A stretch of DNA of 64,000 nucleotides from the NCBI RefSeq assembly GCF_021130785.1, contig NW_025778875.1:1-64000 (forward strand), written 5' to 3'. Below are positions 30,762-42,515 of this stretch, piece by piece. This DNA comes from Homalodisca vitripennis (taxonomy: Eukaryota > Arthropoda > Insecta > Hemiptera > Cicadellidae). The position numbers and the translations under genes are program-made. Within the stretch, counting starts at the first letter, position 1; each line of letters begins with the position of its first letter. The notes under the pieces were generated by a model. The model was not told where the DNA came from. It worked only from the letters and a program-made list of their open reading frames with translations, and searched no databases.

Positions 30762-31156
30762 TAAATCGTAAAAAGAATCAAAAATGTTTATATATTTGGT
30801 TCTTAAAGTATGGAGTTTTCCAAGTCCAGTGATAATAATACATGCATATTTGGGAGTTGCTTGGTAACAATAGAAATTTTAGAAAAATGACTGATCGCTA
30901 TCAGCAGGAATGAAATAGCACTGTAATAATTGCCATGCGAGGTTGAATAATCCAGTTAGTGCAAGTGCACTATTATACATACACACAACTGTACTGTTAA
31001 TGTTTATCATATTGTTGTGTTGGCTGTTATTACTTTGTTTATATGACAGTTTTTATTTGGTTATTTTTGTATTTTGTTTTGTTTACAAACAACTCAGTAT
31101 TGTGTATTGTGATTAGTAAAGTAGTTGTGTTTTTGTCATATTTATATAGAGAAATA

Positions 31157-32911
31157 ATGCCTAGAACAAATAAACCGTGTAAGAAAAGGAATTTTAGAGG
31201 AAACCAGTACAAATCTAGTATATCATCTATGGGTATAGGTGAGTCTAATAGTGAATTGCCTAATGTTTTGGTTAGCCCTAGTCCCTGTAGCTCAAGTAGG
31301 CCTACTCCACCATCTGCATCAAGTAGGAAAATTGCAGAGATTGATGATAATACTAGAGATTCTGGGTATAACAATGTTATTGTTACTATTAGCATATTAT
31401 CTTAATATGTTAGTAAGTGCTACAGTTTGTAAATATTGGACTGGAAGGAACTTTGACGGTGAAAGAGGATGAAGGGGCAAGACAAGGCCTAGCTTGTAAA
31501 CTTAGTTTTGTTTACAGTGAATGTAATTTTAGCCATGATTGTTGGTATTCAAATAAAACTGAAGGTTTCTTTGACATAAATATAAAGTCTGAGTAAGGCT
31601 TGAGATCGATTGGCAAGGGCTCTGTTTCTGGTAGGACACTTTTCGGTATGCTTGATTTGCCTGATCCACCACAAAGATTTGAACGGTATAACCCATTGTT
31701 TATCAATTCTCTGGAGAAAGTTGCAGAAGCATCTATAGTAAAAGCTACTGAAGAGACAGTGGAATTTAATACAAAAGAGGATGGAAGTACTAGTCGTGAT
31801 ATAAACGTAGGAATAGACGGAACTTGGCAGAGGAGAGGATTTTCATCGCTGAAAGGAGTTGTTTCCGTGTCCATCTTCGACACAAGTAAAATTTTAGATG
31901 TCGAGGTACTTACTAAGTACTGTCAAACATGTAAAACAAGGAAATGAAAGGCAAAAAATAATTTTTGTGATAAAAACTTTGAGGGTTCAAGTGGAACTAT
32001 GGAAGTTGAAGGCGCTTTGAAAGTGTTTGCTCGGTCAGAAAGGACTCGTAATGTGAAATACAAGTATTACATGGGTGATGGTGACTCCAAGAGGTTTCAG
32101 TCAGTGGTTAACTCTAAACCATATGGAGACTTTACCGTTGAAAAACTTGAATAAGTGGGACATGTTCAAAAGAGGATGGGGGGTCGACTTAGAAAATTAC
32201 GGCGAGATTTAAAAGGCCAAACTTTGTGTGACGGGTTGAAAATCGGTGGCAAGAAAGGAAGACTAACAGATGCTGCCATAGATTCCCTTCAAAATTACTA
32301 TGGCCTTGCTATTAGGCGTAATCCAAATGATTTGGAAAAGATGAGAAACGATGTTTGGGCTATATTTTTCCACAAAGCATCCACAAATGAAATGTTGCAA
32401 CATATTCTTTGCGATGAGTCTTGGTGTAAGTACAAGCAATGTGCTAAAGAAAACAAAGTCTATCATCACAAAAACTCTCTAGATAAAGCTGTGATAGAAG
32501 CTATCAAGCCAATATTCTGGCACTTGTCACATCCAGACTTTCTGAAAAAAAAAAATGTCTTCATGGTCGCACACAGAATGTAAATGAGAGTTTCAACGGA
32601 GTTTTGTGGTCCCGTATCCCAAAAATTAATTTTGTTGGTGTACATACCTTAAAATTTGGAACACTAGAGCTGTGGTAACATTCAATGAGGGAAATAAAGG
32701 TAGACTGCAGGTTTTGGAGGGCATTGGTATCAAAGTAGGTAAAAACTGTTCAAAAACTCTCCGCGCTGTTGATATCAACCGAATCCAAAAATCTGAAATA
32801 GCAGCTAAAGAAGAGACAAAACAAGCCAGGAAGAGGACTAGAATGATAAGAAAGAAGCTGCTGGATGAGGAAAATGAAAAGGAGCCAGATTATGAAGCCG
32901 GAAAGTTCTGA
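31157..32911 (+). pseudogene. Mutator-like transposase pseudogene
   Basis: The reading starts at MPRTNKPCKKRNFRG (ATG 31157) and continues in order through at least six frame changes or stops to EKEPDYEAGKF and a TGA at 32909-32911. Diagnostic parts of the insect Mutator-like transposase domain are clear: INVGIDGTWQRRGFSS (first catalytic Asp, about 31803-31850), MGDGDSKRFQSVV (second Asp, about 32070-32108), VGHVQKRMGGRLRKLRRDLK (32155-32214), RLTDAAIDSLQNYYGLAIRR (about 32254-32313) and, in another frame, NESFNGVLW (candidate catalytic Glu, about 32581-32610). Breaks occur near 31390, 31455, 31590, 31950, at an in-frame TAA at 32152, near 32570 and near 32665. The full length would be about 580 residues. 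All three acidic residues survive, so only the frame is lost. Function: a cut-and-paste transposase acting on the flanking inverted repeats. Confidence 0.8.
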
Positions 32912-33325
32912 GAATAAGTAATTTTTATAGTATGCTAATGTTTTTGCGATTTCCCGAAAGTTGACATTTTTCATACAAATGTTCCTTTTTCTCAGGAACC
33001 ATTTGCCCAATCTTTATGAAATTTTTTATGTATGATGTATGTACATATACACACAACCCCTAGCAAATTTGAATCTCTAAGTTTGTAAATGTGTAAAAAA
33101 AATATTTTATAATAAAAACATATATTACAAAATTTAGAAATTTGTAATGTCATAAAAAGTTAATTTTTTAACACAAAAATTTAAAAGTGGTAGGAGTTGT
33201 TTAGAGTAATGTATTGTATAAGTGGTAAAAGTTTCATTGAGATAATTATGTAAATTAATTATGTAATTATGTAAAGCAGTTCCTTAGGAACATAAAGTTA
33301 TACAATTTAACATGGGCAGCTTACG

Positions 33326-33341
33326 GGCGTACATCTCCCCT
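33326..33341 (-). repeat. Terminal inverted repeat, right (Mutator-like)
   Basis: Perfect inverted complement of 30746-30761. Confidence 0.8.
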
Positions 33342-36300
33342 ATGAATCCCCGAACACAATATTTATCTAGTTCTAAGTGACGTTTTACTCCCATACATAA
33401 TATATAAGATCTACGATTATATGTAGTCAAGTTTGTACTCACCTATACAATTTATATCTGATTTCTGCTGATGTATAACTTTATTTATGAAAATTAATTT
33501 CCCTTCAAGTGCAAATCACGGTTCGGTTTAAACGGTTCTCAAAGTTTGGCCTAAGAATAATTGAGCAGAACAGACCTGACAGTTCCATCCCACTGTTGGG
33601 GAGTTACGGTCTACCTCTTGCTCCAAGTCAATTTTACACCTAATTTATATTTGTTTAACACATGTAATTATAAATACAGCAATCTTGACCACTTATAAGT
33701 CTATCTAATTTGTACTATATTAACAGTTCCGAAAAAAGAATGAATTTATTAAAAGGTTGAATTAGAATGTCTATACTATTCCATGTTAAAATAGTTTAAA
33801 AACATGTTTTATTTCCCCATACAGATTTTTACAGTGTAAGGACGTGAACAACGGCAATATTGAAATTTTTTTAAATATTGATCCATTTAATAATTTTCCT
33901 GCCGTTTGGTCCTAATATCTTGATTAAATTTTTTATTTGATTTTTACATCAAGAAAATGTCTTCTATTTTAAAGCGTAATAAGGGATAAAGATCAAAATA
34001 TTGTTTTCCGTTGATAAATATTATGTTGATTGATGATACATATTGGTTCTAAATAAATATTGAGCACTATACAATTATTTTAAAATCTGGTGTATATTAA
34101 ATAAAATAAGACGCTGATGTGTGACTTCTCCTATTCGAAATAAGGTGTACCCGTTACAACATTACGATGGGTGGAATAAAGGTTACAAATACACAGGTAA
34201 GGTGTGAAGGGTTGATTCAATGGGAATGTGTAGTTCAGCTCCATTTAACCTTCCGCGTACTGCAGAGTATCACATCTTCACACTTCTTTGTCACCTTTTT
34301 TTATCTCTTCAGACGGCGATTTATTCATATTTCAGAAGCCAGGTATGTGACAGCGTGAGATTTCAGACCCTGCAATAAGCGGAAAGTGGAATGGAGCAGA
34401 ACTAAAATTTTCTCACAATTTAGCTTACATACCTATTTAAGCAACCAAGTTAACCAATATGCATATATATTCTTCACATGTGCCAAAAAACTTTAGTAAA
34501 TGCTTTATATGACGTGATAAGCAAAGTATCGGAATGTCAATCTGTTGTTAATTAAATATTAATATATTAACTAATAAGAAAAAGAAAGCCAAGTTTTATT
34601 GACAATGATAAAATTAATCTTAAAAGCCGTATGATGCCACAGTAAGCCAATTCGTCCTTTTGAATTTAGTGTATTGTAAATATTACAATACAAAAGACTA
34701 AGATTGATAATTTTCTTTTTTATAAAGAGATTTTTATAAGGTTTAAAATGGTTCAGCATTCGTTTCCGTATTGTAAATTTCTTACTTAAAAATACTCCAT
34801 GATGTCGTAATTTACTAAAAAGAGTAAAGTTACCGTTTTAGGCTATTAAATAATAAACGATAAATATTGTGTTATTAGTCTGTACCCTTCAGGACCAGTA
34901 CAGGATCGTATATCGGATATAAACCAGTCTCGATAAGTTTACAATAAAAATGTTCACACTATGAGTCTGTGGTTATGTGGATAATCACACAAAAGTAAGG
35001 GGCCTACCCTATAAAATGCAACCAGAGAGCGCAAAGTGAAATTTAGGATGAAAATAGTAAATCAAGAGAATTGCCAGCGCTTCTGGTGGCGGTTTAAATA
35101 ATATTATCTAAATGTAGCACGGATACTACAGGCTTATGTCTCGGAATCGGTACATATCAAAATTAGAGTTAGGGATTTTATTGAAAAAACTATTTAGAGC
35201 AGCACTAAGTTTTTTAAATGAATTATTATTTGAAAACAATCTAAATTTTAAGATCCATAATCGCTGACAGCTAAGGTTCATGACCTTTGAAATACTTCGT
35301 GTCTTTAAAGCTTACCTTTTCTTGGAAATTATATTATAACTGTCAATGTTTATCTACAAGGAATTGCTTGAAACAACAGCAAGAGGAGTTATTTACTGTT
35401 CTCATTTTTCAATCCAAGGTTTAAAAATATAATCATCAACAGTGAAATGAAAAATTTACGTCTTAATCTGATTTATTGAGATTACAAGTCAGCTCCAAAG
35501 GTAACGCCCAAGTTAAATTGACTTTGTAACTTCAAAACTGTAAATCTTCGTTATCTGTTATTCTGTTGATGCAAAAATATACAACGTTATAGACTAGGAT
35601 ACCTATTGCTTATGGATGGAAATTCACCTTGCGTATAACAATTTTGTATTGTAAAAGGCTATTGGAAAGTCTCAGATGCAGTCAGGAATCTGTAAAATGT
35701 GGCTCGTTTTACAGTTTCTAAACTTCTGCTAAGTTAATCCGTTTTGTGAAACTCTTTTGTCCTAGTAGGCCTTGGCACAATAACATAAAACAATAATTCC
35801 AGTAAATATCTTTTCTTTTTGTTAAAATAAAACTTATATAACGAAATGAGGTATTTTTATAAGGATTTCTAACAAAATACAGGTCAAAATATTTGCTAAT
35901 TTCAATACTTGCTGTTTTTGTATTTTACAGTAATAAAATTAGGATGCTACAGGTTTTGCAACACATTAGATCATTGTGTCAGTCTTTCAATATTTTCTTT
36001 AGGTCTTATATGGAGTTTATGACACTAAGTTATCAAAAGCAATCTGCAAGAATTCAATGTATGAATAATTAATTTGGCTAACATGTCACAAGAAGTCGTG
36101 ATTTGTGAAAATTTATATCAATAATAATTTTGTACTAATTTGAACAAAATTGTATTCACAATCTTTTAACGAATTAATTTTTTCGCTTTGTTATAGGAAT
36201 AGGATTCATGTATAAGAATTAAAAAATTGCGTAGAATTCAGATTGGATACGTCTTAAGACCACCATACATCCAATTTGTATAACTATTGCATCAAATATT

Positions 36301-36843
36301 TTATATTGTAAAATTTCTGACTACCTCAGTGTGTAATATATTGTATACTAATATAGTTCTGTGTCCTAGTATGTAACGGTAGTTTTCAGCATTGAAGTAA
36401 TTGAAGGCTCTCCTGCATATGGGATGTCAATGTTATCATCCATGACCCCACGATTAGATTGAACCTTTTGAGCTAGGTAATTCTTTCAAGGTCTCTTAAA
36501 ATCTCTCGCTGCAAGGCAAGGAAAATCCCACCAAATTTTGTCAGTTATTTTCAGAGAAAGTTACAACACCTAAGGGAAAAGGTGAATTTTAAAATATGAA
36601 TGAAAGTACAAATAAGGTATTAAAACCAGTTAGTATTTTCAATGTTCAAACTAATGGTATTACTAAATTCCACCTATTTAGTACTTAAAGTTCTACACGT
36701 ATTTAAAAAAATAAAACACGAGTTTAAATTTATTTTTTGTCTCATTTTTCAAATGAATAGATAAATATCATTTTCTAAATATCATGGTTTAATCTAAAAT
36801 CCAGTTAAATGAAAAAGGTTATAGGTAAAATATAATTTAACTT
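33342..36843. other. AT-rich spacer
   Basis: No gene, element end or repeat that I can support. The short frames at 34167-34358 and 34571-34759 have no motif. Confidence 0.55.
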
Positions 36844-37299
36844 TTACGTATTTAGCCTCCAATTAAAATAGACAAAGTAATTAAAAAAGCCACAAACCTT
36901 TGATTTAGAAGATTCTTTCACGTTTAATTGAAAATAAAAACATGGCAAGCGGTTTCTAAGTGATGCCCAAAGGTATTGTGCTTGCAGACCCAATGACAGA
37001 AATAGTAGACTTAGTGTAATACAGTGTATTTTGATACAAAGTTTTGACTTTTGTGATATAATGATTGCAGTAATAATGAGATTTATGTTTCCATTGAATG
37101 AACCTTTAAAATGACATGTGACAAGATGTTTAAAACTGTGACGTTCAGTTTTATCGCTATTACAATACGAATTTGCCACGTGTATCACAACATCCTCTCT
37201 CACAGGCCAACGATCATGTTCACATCTGATTTGTGCTGACATCAATCCCACCCCAACTGACAACACTGACATTCGCCTAATTATGCTGTGAGTTACCAT
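36844..37299 (-). CDS. Hypothetical 151-residue open frame
   Basis: This is the longest unexplained ATG-started frame in the window. Its first half (about residues 1-62) has mixed, protein-like composition with four Cys and several Arg/His (QIRCEHDRWPVREDVV); the second half has a hydrophobic stretch, ITLSLLFLSLGLQ (about residues 101-113), and a basic tail. No family is recognised, no splice site was chosen, and there is no neighbour to give context. Length alone makes it worth listing in AT-rich DNA, but it may be chance or a transposon relic. Confidence 0.25.
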   Translation of the reverse strand: MVTHSIIRRMSVLSVGVGLMSAQIRCEHDRWPVREDVVIHVANSYCNSDKTERHSFKHLVTCHFKGSFNGNINLIITAIIISQKSKLCIKIHCITLSLLFLSLGLQAQYLWASLRNRLPCFYFQLNVKESSKSKVCGFFNYFVYFNWRLNT

Positions 37300-37949
37300 A
37301 TTAACATGTCACCCTACACAAAATTTATTTGTACAGTAAAAGATTTAATGATAATAATAAATATTATCACGTACAAATAATTATTATTTTCTTTGTATTT
37401 GAATAGTTCTTTTTATTTAGCTATCATTTCGAGACTTAGTTTTTGTATTATTAATATTGGATTATTTGTCGTCTACCACATAAAATCTGAAAATCATTCA
37501 TGATTAAAGTATTATATTTTTATCCTTCAAATTTTTGCGTAGCAAATACGAGTGTAGTTTTAAACAAATATACGAAGTAGGACTACACTAAACCATATGT
37601 AATGTAAAAGGCTTCGCTAACGTTGCACAAATTTTAAGACTATAAATATAAGTTTGCTCATTTACTATCAAGATTTCCTATGATTAGGAGTGCAGACATG
37701 CATAATAAAAAATATAAATGGTTACATTTCCTTAGTAGACAAAACAGAGACTGTGCGAGCCTTATACTTCAATGTCGCTCAGCAATGTTCCACGGTTGGA
37801 TATTCACCATCAAAGAGGTAATTCTTGTCTATGTACAAATTAAATTTCATGAATACAATGTTTCAAATGCAATGATTGAGATATTATTAAAAATGATATA
37901 TTATAAAGGTTGTTCATTGAATTGCATTTCGTAACAATCCATAGGTCTG
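37300..37949. other. AT-rich spacer
   Basis: A short frame at 37680-37934 has no motif. A lone GGCTTCGCTAACG (about 37609) echoes the core of dispersed repeat D next door. Confidence 0.5.
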
Positions 37950-38285
37950 TTTGTTTTCGAATAATTGTGTGGACAGACAGAGAAAGGGCAATCTTTTCAC
38001 CACCTCAAGTGATAAGCTTCGTTAAAGCTGAGCCAAAAAAATTGATAAAAAGTAGACGATAATATTGTGGAGTACTTACGCAGTATAGTTTTTCAACAAG
38101 GTATTTTTTGTTATATTTGAACTGATTGCCTATAAATATATATTATTATATCCTCAATATATAGTCAGTGAATAAACATTATTTATTAAATAATTTGTTG
38201 TAGTCATTTACTTCCTAATCACTTCCTGAGTAATGAAATTTCGGCAACAATCAGTCTGCTAATTATATTTACAAAAAGGTTTTGC
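37950..38285 (+). repeat. Dispersed repeat D, copy 2
   Basis: Partner of 24640-25105 without the (TA)n tract: GGACAGACAGAGAAAGGGC, CCTCAAGTGATAAGCTTCG, AAGCTGAGCC, and later AGTCTGCTAATTATATTTAC. Confidence 0.6.
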
Positions 38286-39758
38286 TGGAGAATATTTTGT
38301 GCATGAAACTTACACTGCTTATCATTTTTATGCAAATCATTATGGTATTTAAAATGTATGGCAGGTTTTTTTTCCATTTTACTGATTCTGTATGGCAAAC
38401 TTTTATCCAATGCATGTTTATGGATATCTTATTGCATATTTGGCTTTTTCATATTGAATTGCGATCCAGCATTATTTAACATGATTTTTATGGGAAAGTT
38501 TAGCAAGTTAAAAACCATAACAAACGTCTAAACAGTGTGATTTTTATTGTATTCAAAATTATTAATAAATAATTTTTAGGTAACACAGCCGTCTTTCCAC
38601 TGGAGAACTCGATTAATCAGTGGGTTTGAATGCGAGTTTCACAAAAGTAAATACTTCAGTATCTCAAAAGGTTAAAATTTCTGATTGTGTTGCTTAAAAA
38701 TGAAACGGTCTAAAAATATATGATTGGAATATGAGTTTATACACAGTAAAGTTTAAGTAATTTCTTAATAATTTATCAACGTACTAAAAAGTAATATGAC
38801 GTCAAAGGTATATTTATATTTGTATGTATATAAGTATACTGTGCGGAGAATTTCTTGAGGAATTTCCGACCTTCCACACAATACAAGGTTAGATATATGT
38901 GAAGAATGCCGAGAATCTGCCTGCTCTCACATAGCGCGGCATGTGAATGTCACACATCTAAACAATGTGCACAATGATACTCTCTGTGAACAATGGAAAA
39001 CTTCAATACATAATTAAGTAATTAGTCATTGAAAGTTAAATAATGAATATTATGTGATTATTATTTTTGATGGTACATCATATTAGCTCAATGCCTGTAC
39101 TACTTTTGTCAAAGACATATTTTAAGAAGCAATGCCGTATATAATTAAAGTCAAATGAGAGTAAAAACCACAACTGCGATTTTTCGCAGAAATTAACTTC
39201 TAACCGAGGCTAGCAGATAGAAAAGATTACTATTGGTAAAGTTGTTAATAGTAAAATGAGTAAAAACTCACAAGATGGACATAACACATATATTTCAAAA
39301 TGATTTACAAGTACAGTGCTGGTGTTATACGAGTAAAATGGTTTTCTTCGCCAACCTGTAGGAGATATCGCAGTGTTTAACTTTGAATAATATGATATGC
39401 TTGGGTTGAATGTACTGTATGATTGAATAGTATAATAAACCAAATAAATTATGTCATTAGTTTTTAAACGAACAACCCTATATTTGCAATCATTGCATCC
39501 ATTAAAAATTTATATTTACACATTTTGTACAATAGTAAACAAAAAATAACTTCAAGTGTTGAGCAAGACCAATTTTACAATCTCCGAATGAAAAAGAGTG
39601 AAGACAAAAATATAAATGTTCTCAGTATTTATTCAATTAAAGTCAAATGATATTATATGTACCAATCAATGGAATTAAATTAAATTATATTATATGAGAA
39701 AGTTTACTTTTTATTTAGCTTATATGATTATCAATATATATCCAGGAACAGGACAGTC
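38286..39758. other. AT-rich spacer
   Basis: Only a weak tRNA-like patch (38575-38640; possible A-box- and B-box-like GGTTTGAATGC) and a GC-richer patch (38890-38960) stand out. No gene can be supported. Confidence 0.45.
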
Positions 39759-40034
39759 TTACTTCACACTCCCATCCGAAACTCCAACCATATAATAATA
39801 TTCCCCTAGAGGGTAGGGATGAGAAGTTATAGCTCTTGCGTGTTTTATTGGTTTTTTTAAGTGGTCTTCGGGGAGGAATTCCTCTAAAATGTAAGTCCCT
39901 CTGATAGTAAATCGACCCCTCTGAAGCTTACTTTTCATAGATACGAAATTTTCTATTTCATCTTTATAAATCAGAGCGAAAAGCATGACTGTTTCGTTGT
40001 AAACTTCTGGACTATATAAATTTAAAAGGTATAG
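39759..40034 (-). other. Exon-like open frame of unknown identity
   Basis: The minus strand is open from a TAG at about 40037 to a TAA at 39759. An ATG at 39986 starts a 75-residue frame (MLFALIYKDEIENFV...). The composition is balanced (KLQRGRFTIRGTYILEEFLP, then PYPLGEYYYMVGVSDG), which is unusual for random AT-rich DNA. I do not recognise the family. It may be a terminal exon or a relic. Confidence 0.3.
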
Positions 40035-40383
40035 CTAATTAACAAGATAAAAGTTTACAAATTGGCTAATATTTTTGCCACTTCTCTCTTAGTCTTGACA
40101 AATTTATGAGTCCTTCAAAAGGCTATTCCCTTAAAAATAATCTGAGAGGGAAAAATTAAAGTTGTCTCAAAATTAACCTATTAACAGAAAATTTAAAAAC
40201 ACGCACGCATTTGTACTGCCGGCAGCAACTAAGAATTATATCATTCTCTTGATTTTTGCTTTCCAACCTCATAATATGGTGGTTTATTTACCATATCATA
40301 CTGAACCCTTTACAACAGTAATTTGAGAAATTTCAATTAATTTAATTGCTCAAAGGCTGTGAGACAAGAAATTTTGTCGGTAC

Positions 40384-40700
40384 ACAGGGTTAGTTAGGCG
40401 GTGAGAATGTATTTCAGTCCATAGAGGCATTGAGATAATGAGAATATAGTCAGTGCACAAAGGCAAATTGGCAACGCACCTGTTGCCTTGCAACAGAGAT
40501 AGTGATACAAGATGCTATAAACAGTTTGCATACACAGTGAGACAACGGAATTGTTACCAGTAAACGAAGATAGTAAGAAAAAGACTCTTACAATCAGTTT
40601 ACAGAGACAGTGAGATATTAATACTATTATATTAGCACACAGAAACAGTATAACAGTATTGGCAGTTCACTGAGAGAACGAGATTAAATCTCACAGTGTT
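40384..40700 (+). repeat. Degenerate ~36-bp minisatellite
   Basis: Units begin near 40384, 40421, 40457, 40493, 40532, 40562, 40601, 40637 and 40669 (spacing 30-39, mostly 36-39). Each opens like ACAGAGA(C/T)AGTGAGA and tends to end in CAGT-TGC. Divergence between units is high. Confidence 0.65.
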
Positions 40701-41248
40701 TTATTGAAACAAAATGTTGACAAGATTGAGACAAATTTATTTTGTATTTTCTGCAGTAAAATGAGATAAATGCAATTCCAGAACACACGAACCTCCTCTC
40801 AGAGTCAAATTTCGCAGTCTTATTATCTTTAACGACACTTCTTAACTATAATAACACTTACTATTGATTGTTTTTTAAATTCCTGTAAAATGCAAATGAT
40901 GAATATATGTATATAATATTTATAGTTTTTAGCGTAAATTTAATATACACTTGATTACACTTAAAGAAACGTTTCATCCCTAATAGACTATTGCAGTGGT
41001 TTAAAAGGTTTTCATCTTTTTAAGATAACAGATTTTTCTATCTAAAAATTTTCTGCATGTAGTGTATCACGTAGCATGGTTTTAAGTCAAACTTTTTTGA
41101 CAAGTTGAGTTTCCACCTAATTGGTGTGTAACAGGCGTTTCTGTTTGTTTGTTTCATAGGCAATTCTGTTATAAATTTTTAGATATGGTCATGTTTCAGA
41201 CTTTTCAATCTTTCAGACATATACAACTGTCACATTTAGCGTTCCGTT
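40701..41248. other. AT-rich flank of mariner element
   Basis: No gene or repeat recognised between the minisatellite and the mariner insertion. Confidence 0.55.
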
Positions 41249-41250
41249 TA
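41249..41250. other. TA target duplication, left (mariner)
   Basis: TA directly precedes the terminal CAGGGTGG; the partner TA is at 53750-53751. Confidence 0.8.
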
Positions 41251-41750
41251 CAGGGTGGAAAAAAAGTATGGAAACGCTTTCAATAATTTTGTATGGCTTC
41301 ACTTATACAAATTTAATTTTGTACATCACTACTTGTATTAAGAACCTAGTTTTTGAGACCAGTGGGGACATTTTATCTTTTCAGGGGGACGGCCCGTGAG
41401 GAGTCGGACGAAAATCTTAAATGTAAGCATAGGCCGGGTTCGGTATCAAATTAAAGGTCTAGTAAAGAGAAACTCATTACCGCAAACCGCACTTAAAAAG
41501 GTTGACCCTATCCAGAGTACGGGCCGTTTGAATTTCATAAGTAACGTTTGATTAATTATTATTTCTCCGCAATTTCACAGTCTCAAGTAAACTGTTCTGA
41601 CTGAAAATGACACTTTATGGAACACAATTATCCAACAGAATTAAATTAAAAATTACCTATGTATTACAAAAAATAACCATACCTTTTAAATGAGGTGCTC
41701 AAACTGCTCTCCGAACACTTGTTGGCAATGAGCTAGTCTACTGTATTATA
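41251..41750 (+). repeat. Long terminal inverted repeat, left (~500 bp)
   Basis: Inverted match to 53247-53749 along its whole length with only a few substitutions and one-base indels (for example near 41323, 41455 and 41472). Its inner end carries the complement of the last transposase codons and stop. Confidence 0.9.
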
Positions 41751-42000
41751 ACATGAGGTCAAGGTCCAGTCCCTCCAGCCCTTTTATCTCAGGCAAACAT
41801 AAACTGGCTTAGGCAATACAAACAGTACTGTCACAGCAAAACTCCACAGTTTTGTTTTTTTAATATCAGCTTGGTTTTTAGTCTACGTTATAATTTCGTC
41901 CACGTAAGATAAAGTTGAAAGTCTTCACTAGAAGGTACTGCGATAGTTATAAATTTTTTTACTTAAGTGTTTACATTTTATTCTACTAGTTTTAAAAGCA

Positions 42001-42515
42001 ATGTCACTTAGTGAGTTTGAGAGAATCACGCTGCTTATGATGCGTGGGTATGGATATCTAGTTCGTCCCTATGAAGAAACAGCGCATTTGTTTAGTGACA
42101 CTTTTCTTGATAGAACCCCAATTAGTAAGTCAACAGTGTTTAGGACAGTAAAAAGATTTGAAGAAACTAGAACAGTCAAAGATCGCAAAAGAAGTAGCAG
42201 GCCTAAATCGGCAACAAATGAACAAAAATCTTTGGATGTACTCCAAACATTTGTTGAAAATCCCAGCACCTCGGCCAGAGTGGTTGCAGAAGATCTTGAT
42301 ATGAGCCATACCTCAGTGTTGAATGTTTTACACAAAAACAAGTATCACCCTTTTAAAGTAACCTAACCAAAGAACTTGCAGAGGATGGTTTTCATCGAAG
42401 GACTGAATTTTGCGAAATAATGATGAGAAAGTGTGACGAAATTCATAATGTTTTAAGTTCGATATTGTTTTCAGATGAAGCTACATTCTTTGTTAATGGA
42501 CAAGTTAATAGGCAT
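42001..42515 (+). pseudogene. Mariner-type transposase, 5' part (DNA-binding domain and first catalytic Asp)
   Basis: The ATG at 42001 opens a 121-residue frame with two helix-turn-helix regions: about residues 4-56, with ISKSTVFRTVKRFEETRTV, and about 68-118, with NPSTSARVVAEDLDMSHTSV. This is the paired DNA-binding layout of mariner-like transposases. The frame ends at a TAA at 42364, but the next frame continues the protein (ELAEDGFHRRTEFCEIM), including FSDEATFFVNGQVNRH, which holds the first catalytic Asp. The gypsy element cuts the gene at 42515. So there are two lesions: a one-base frame change near 42365 and the insertion. The 3' part is at 52776-53265, and together they total about 335 codons, a normal mariner length. 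Confidence 0.85.
42512..42515. other. GCAT target duplication, left (gypsy)
   Basis: The four bases before the 5' LTR are repeated after the 3' LTR at 52772-52775. Confidence 0.85.

Larger units (their letters stand above)
30746..33341 (+). mobile_element. Mutator-like DNA transposon, decayed
   Basis: The ends carry a 16-bp perfect inverted repeat, AGGGGAGATGTACGCC at 30746-30761 and its complement at 33326-33341, enclosing a decayed transposase with Mutator-like features. The size, about 2.6 kb, fits one-gene elements. No clean 8-10 bp target duplication is seen: the left flank is GACTTTTTA and the right flank ATGAATCCC. A TTAA precedes GGGG on the left only, so assignment by target duplication is not possible. 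Confidence 0.75.

Noticed and set aside
38575..38640. tRNA-like SINE head
   Set aside because: The possible A- and B-boxes are weak, no clover-leaf can be drawn and no second copy was seen.
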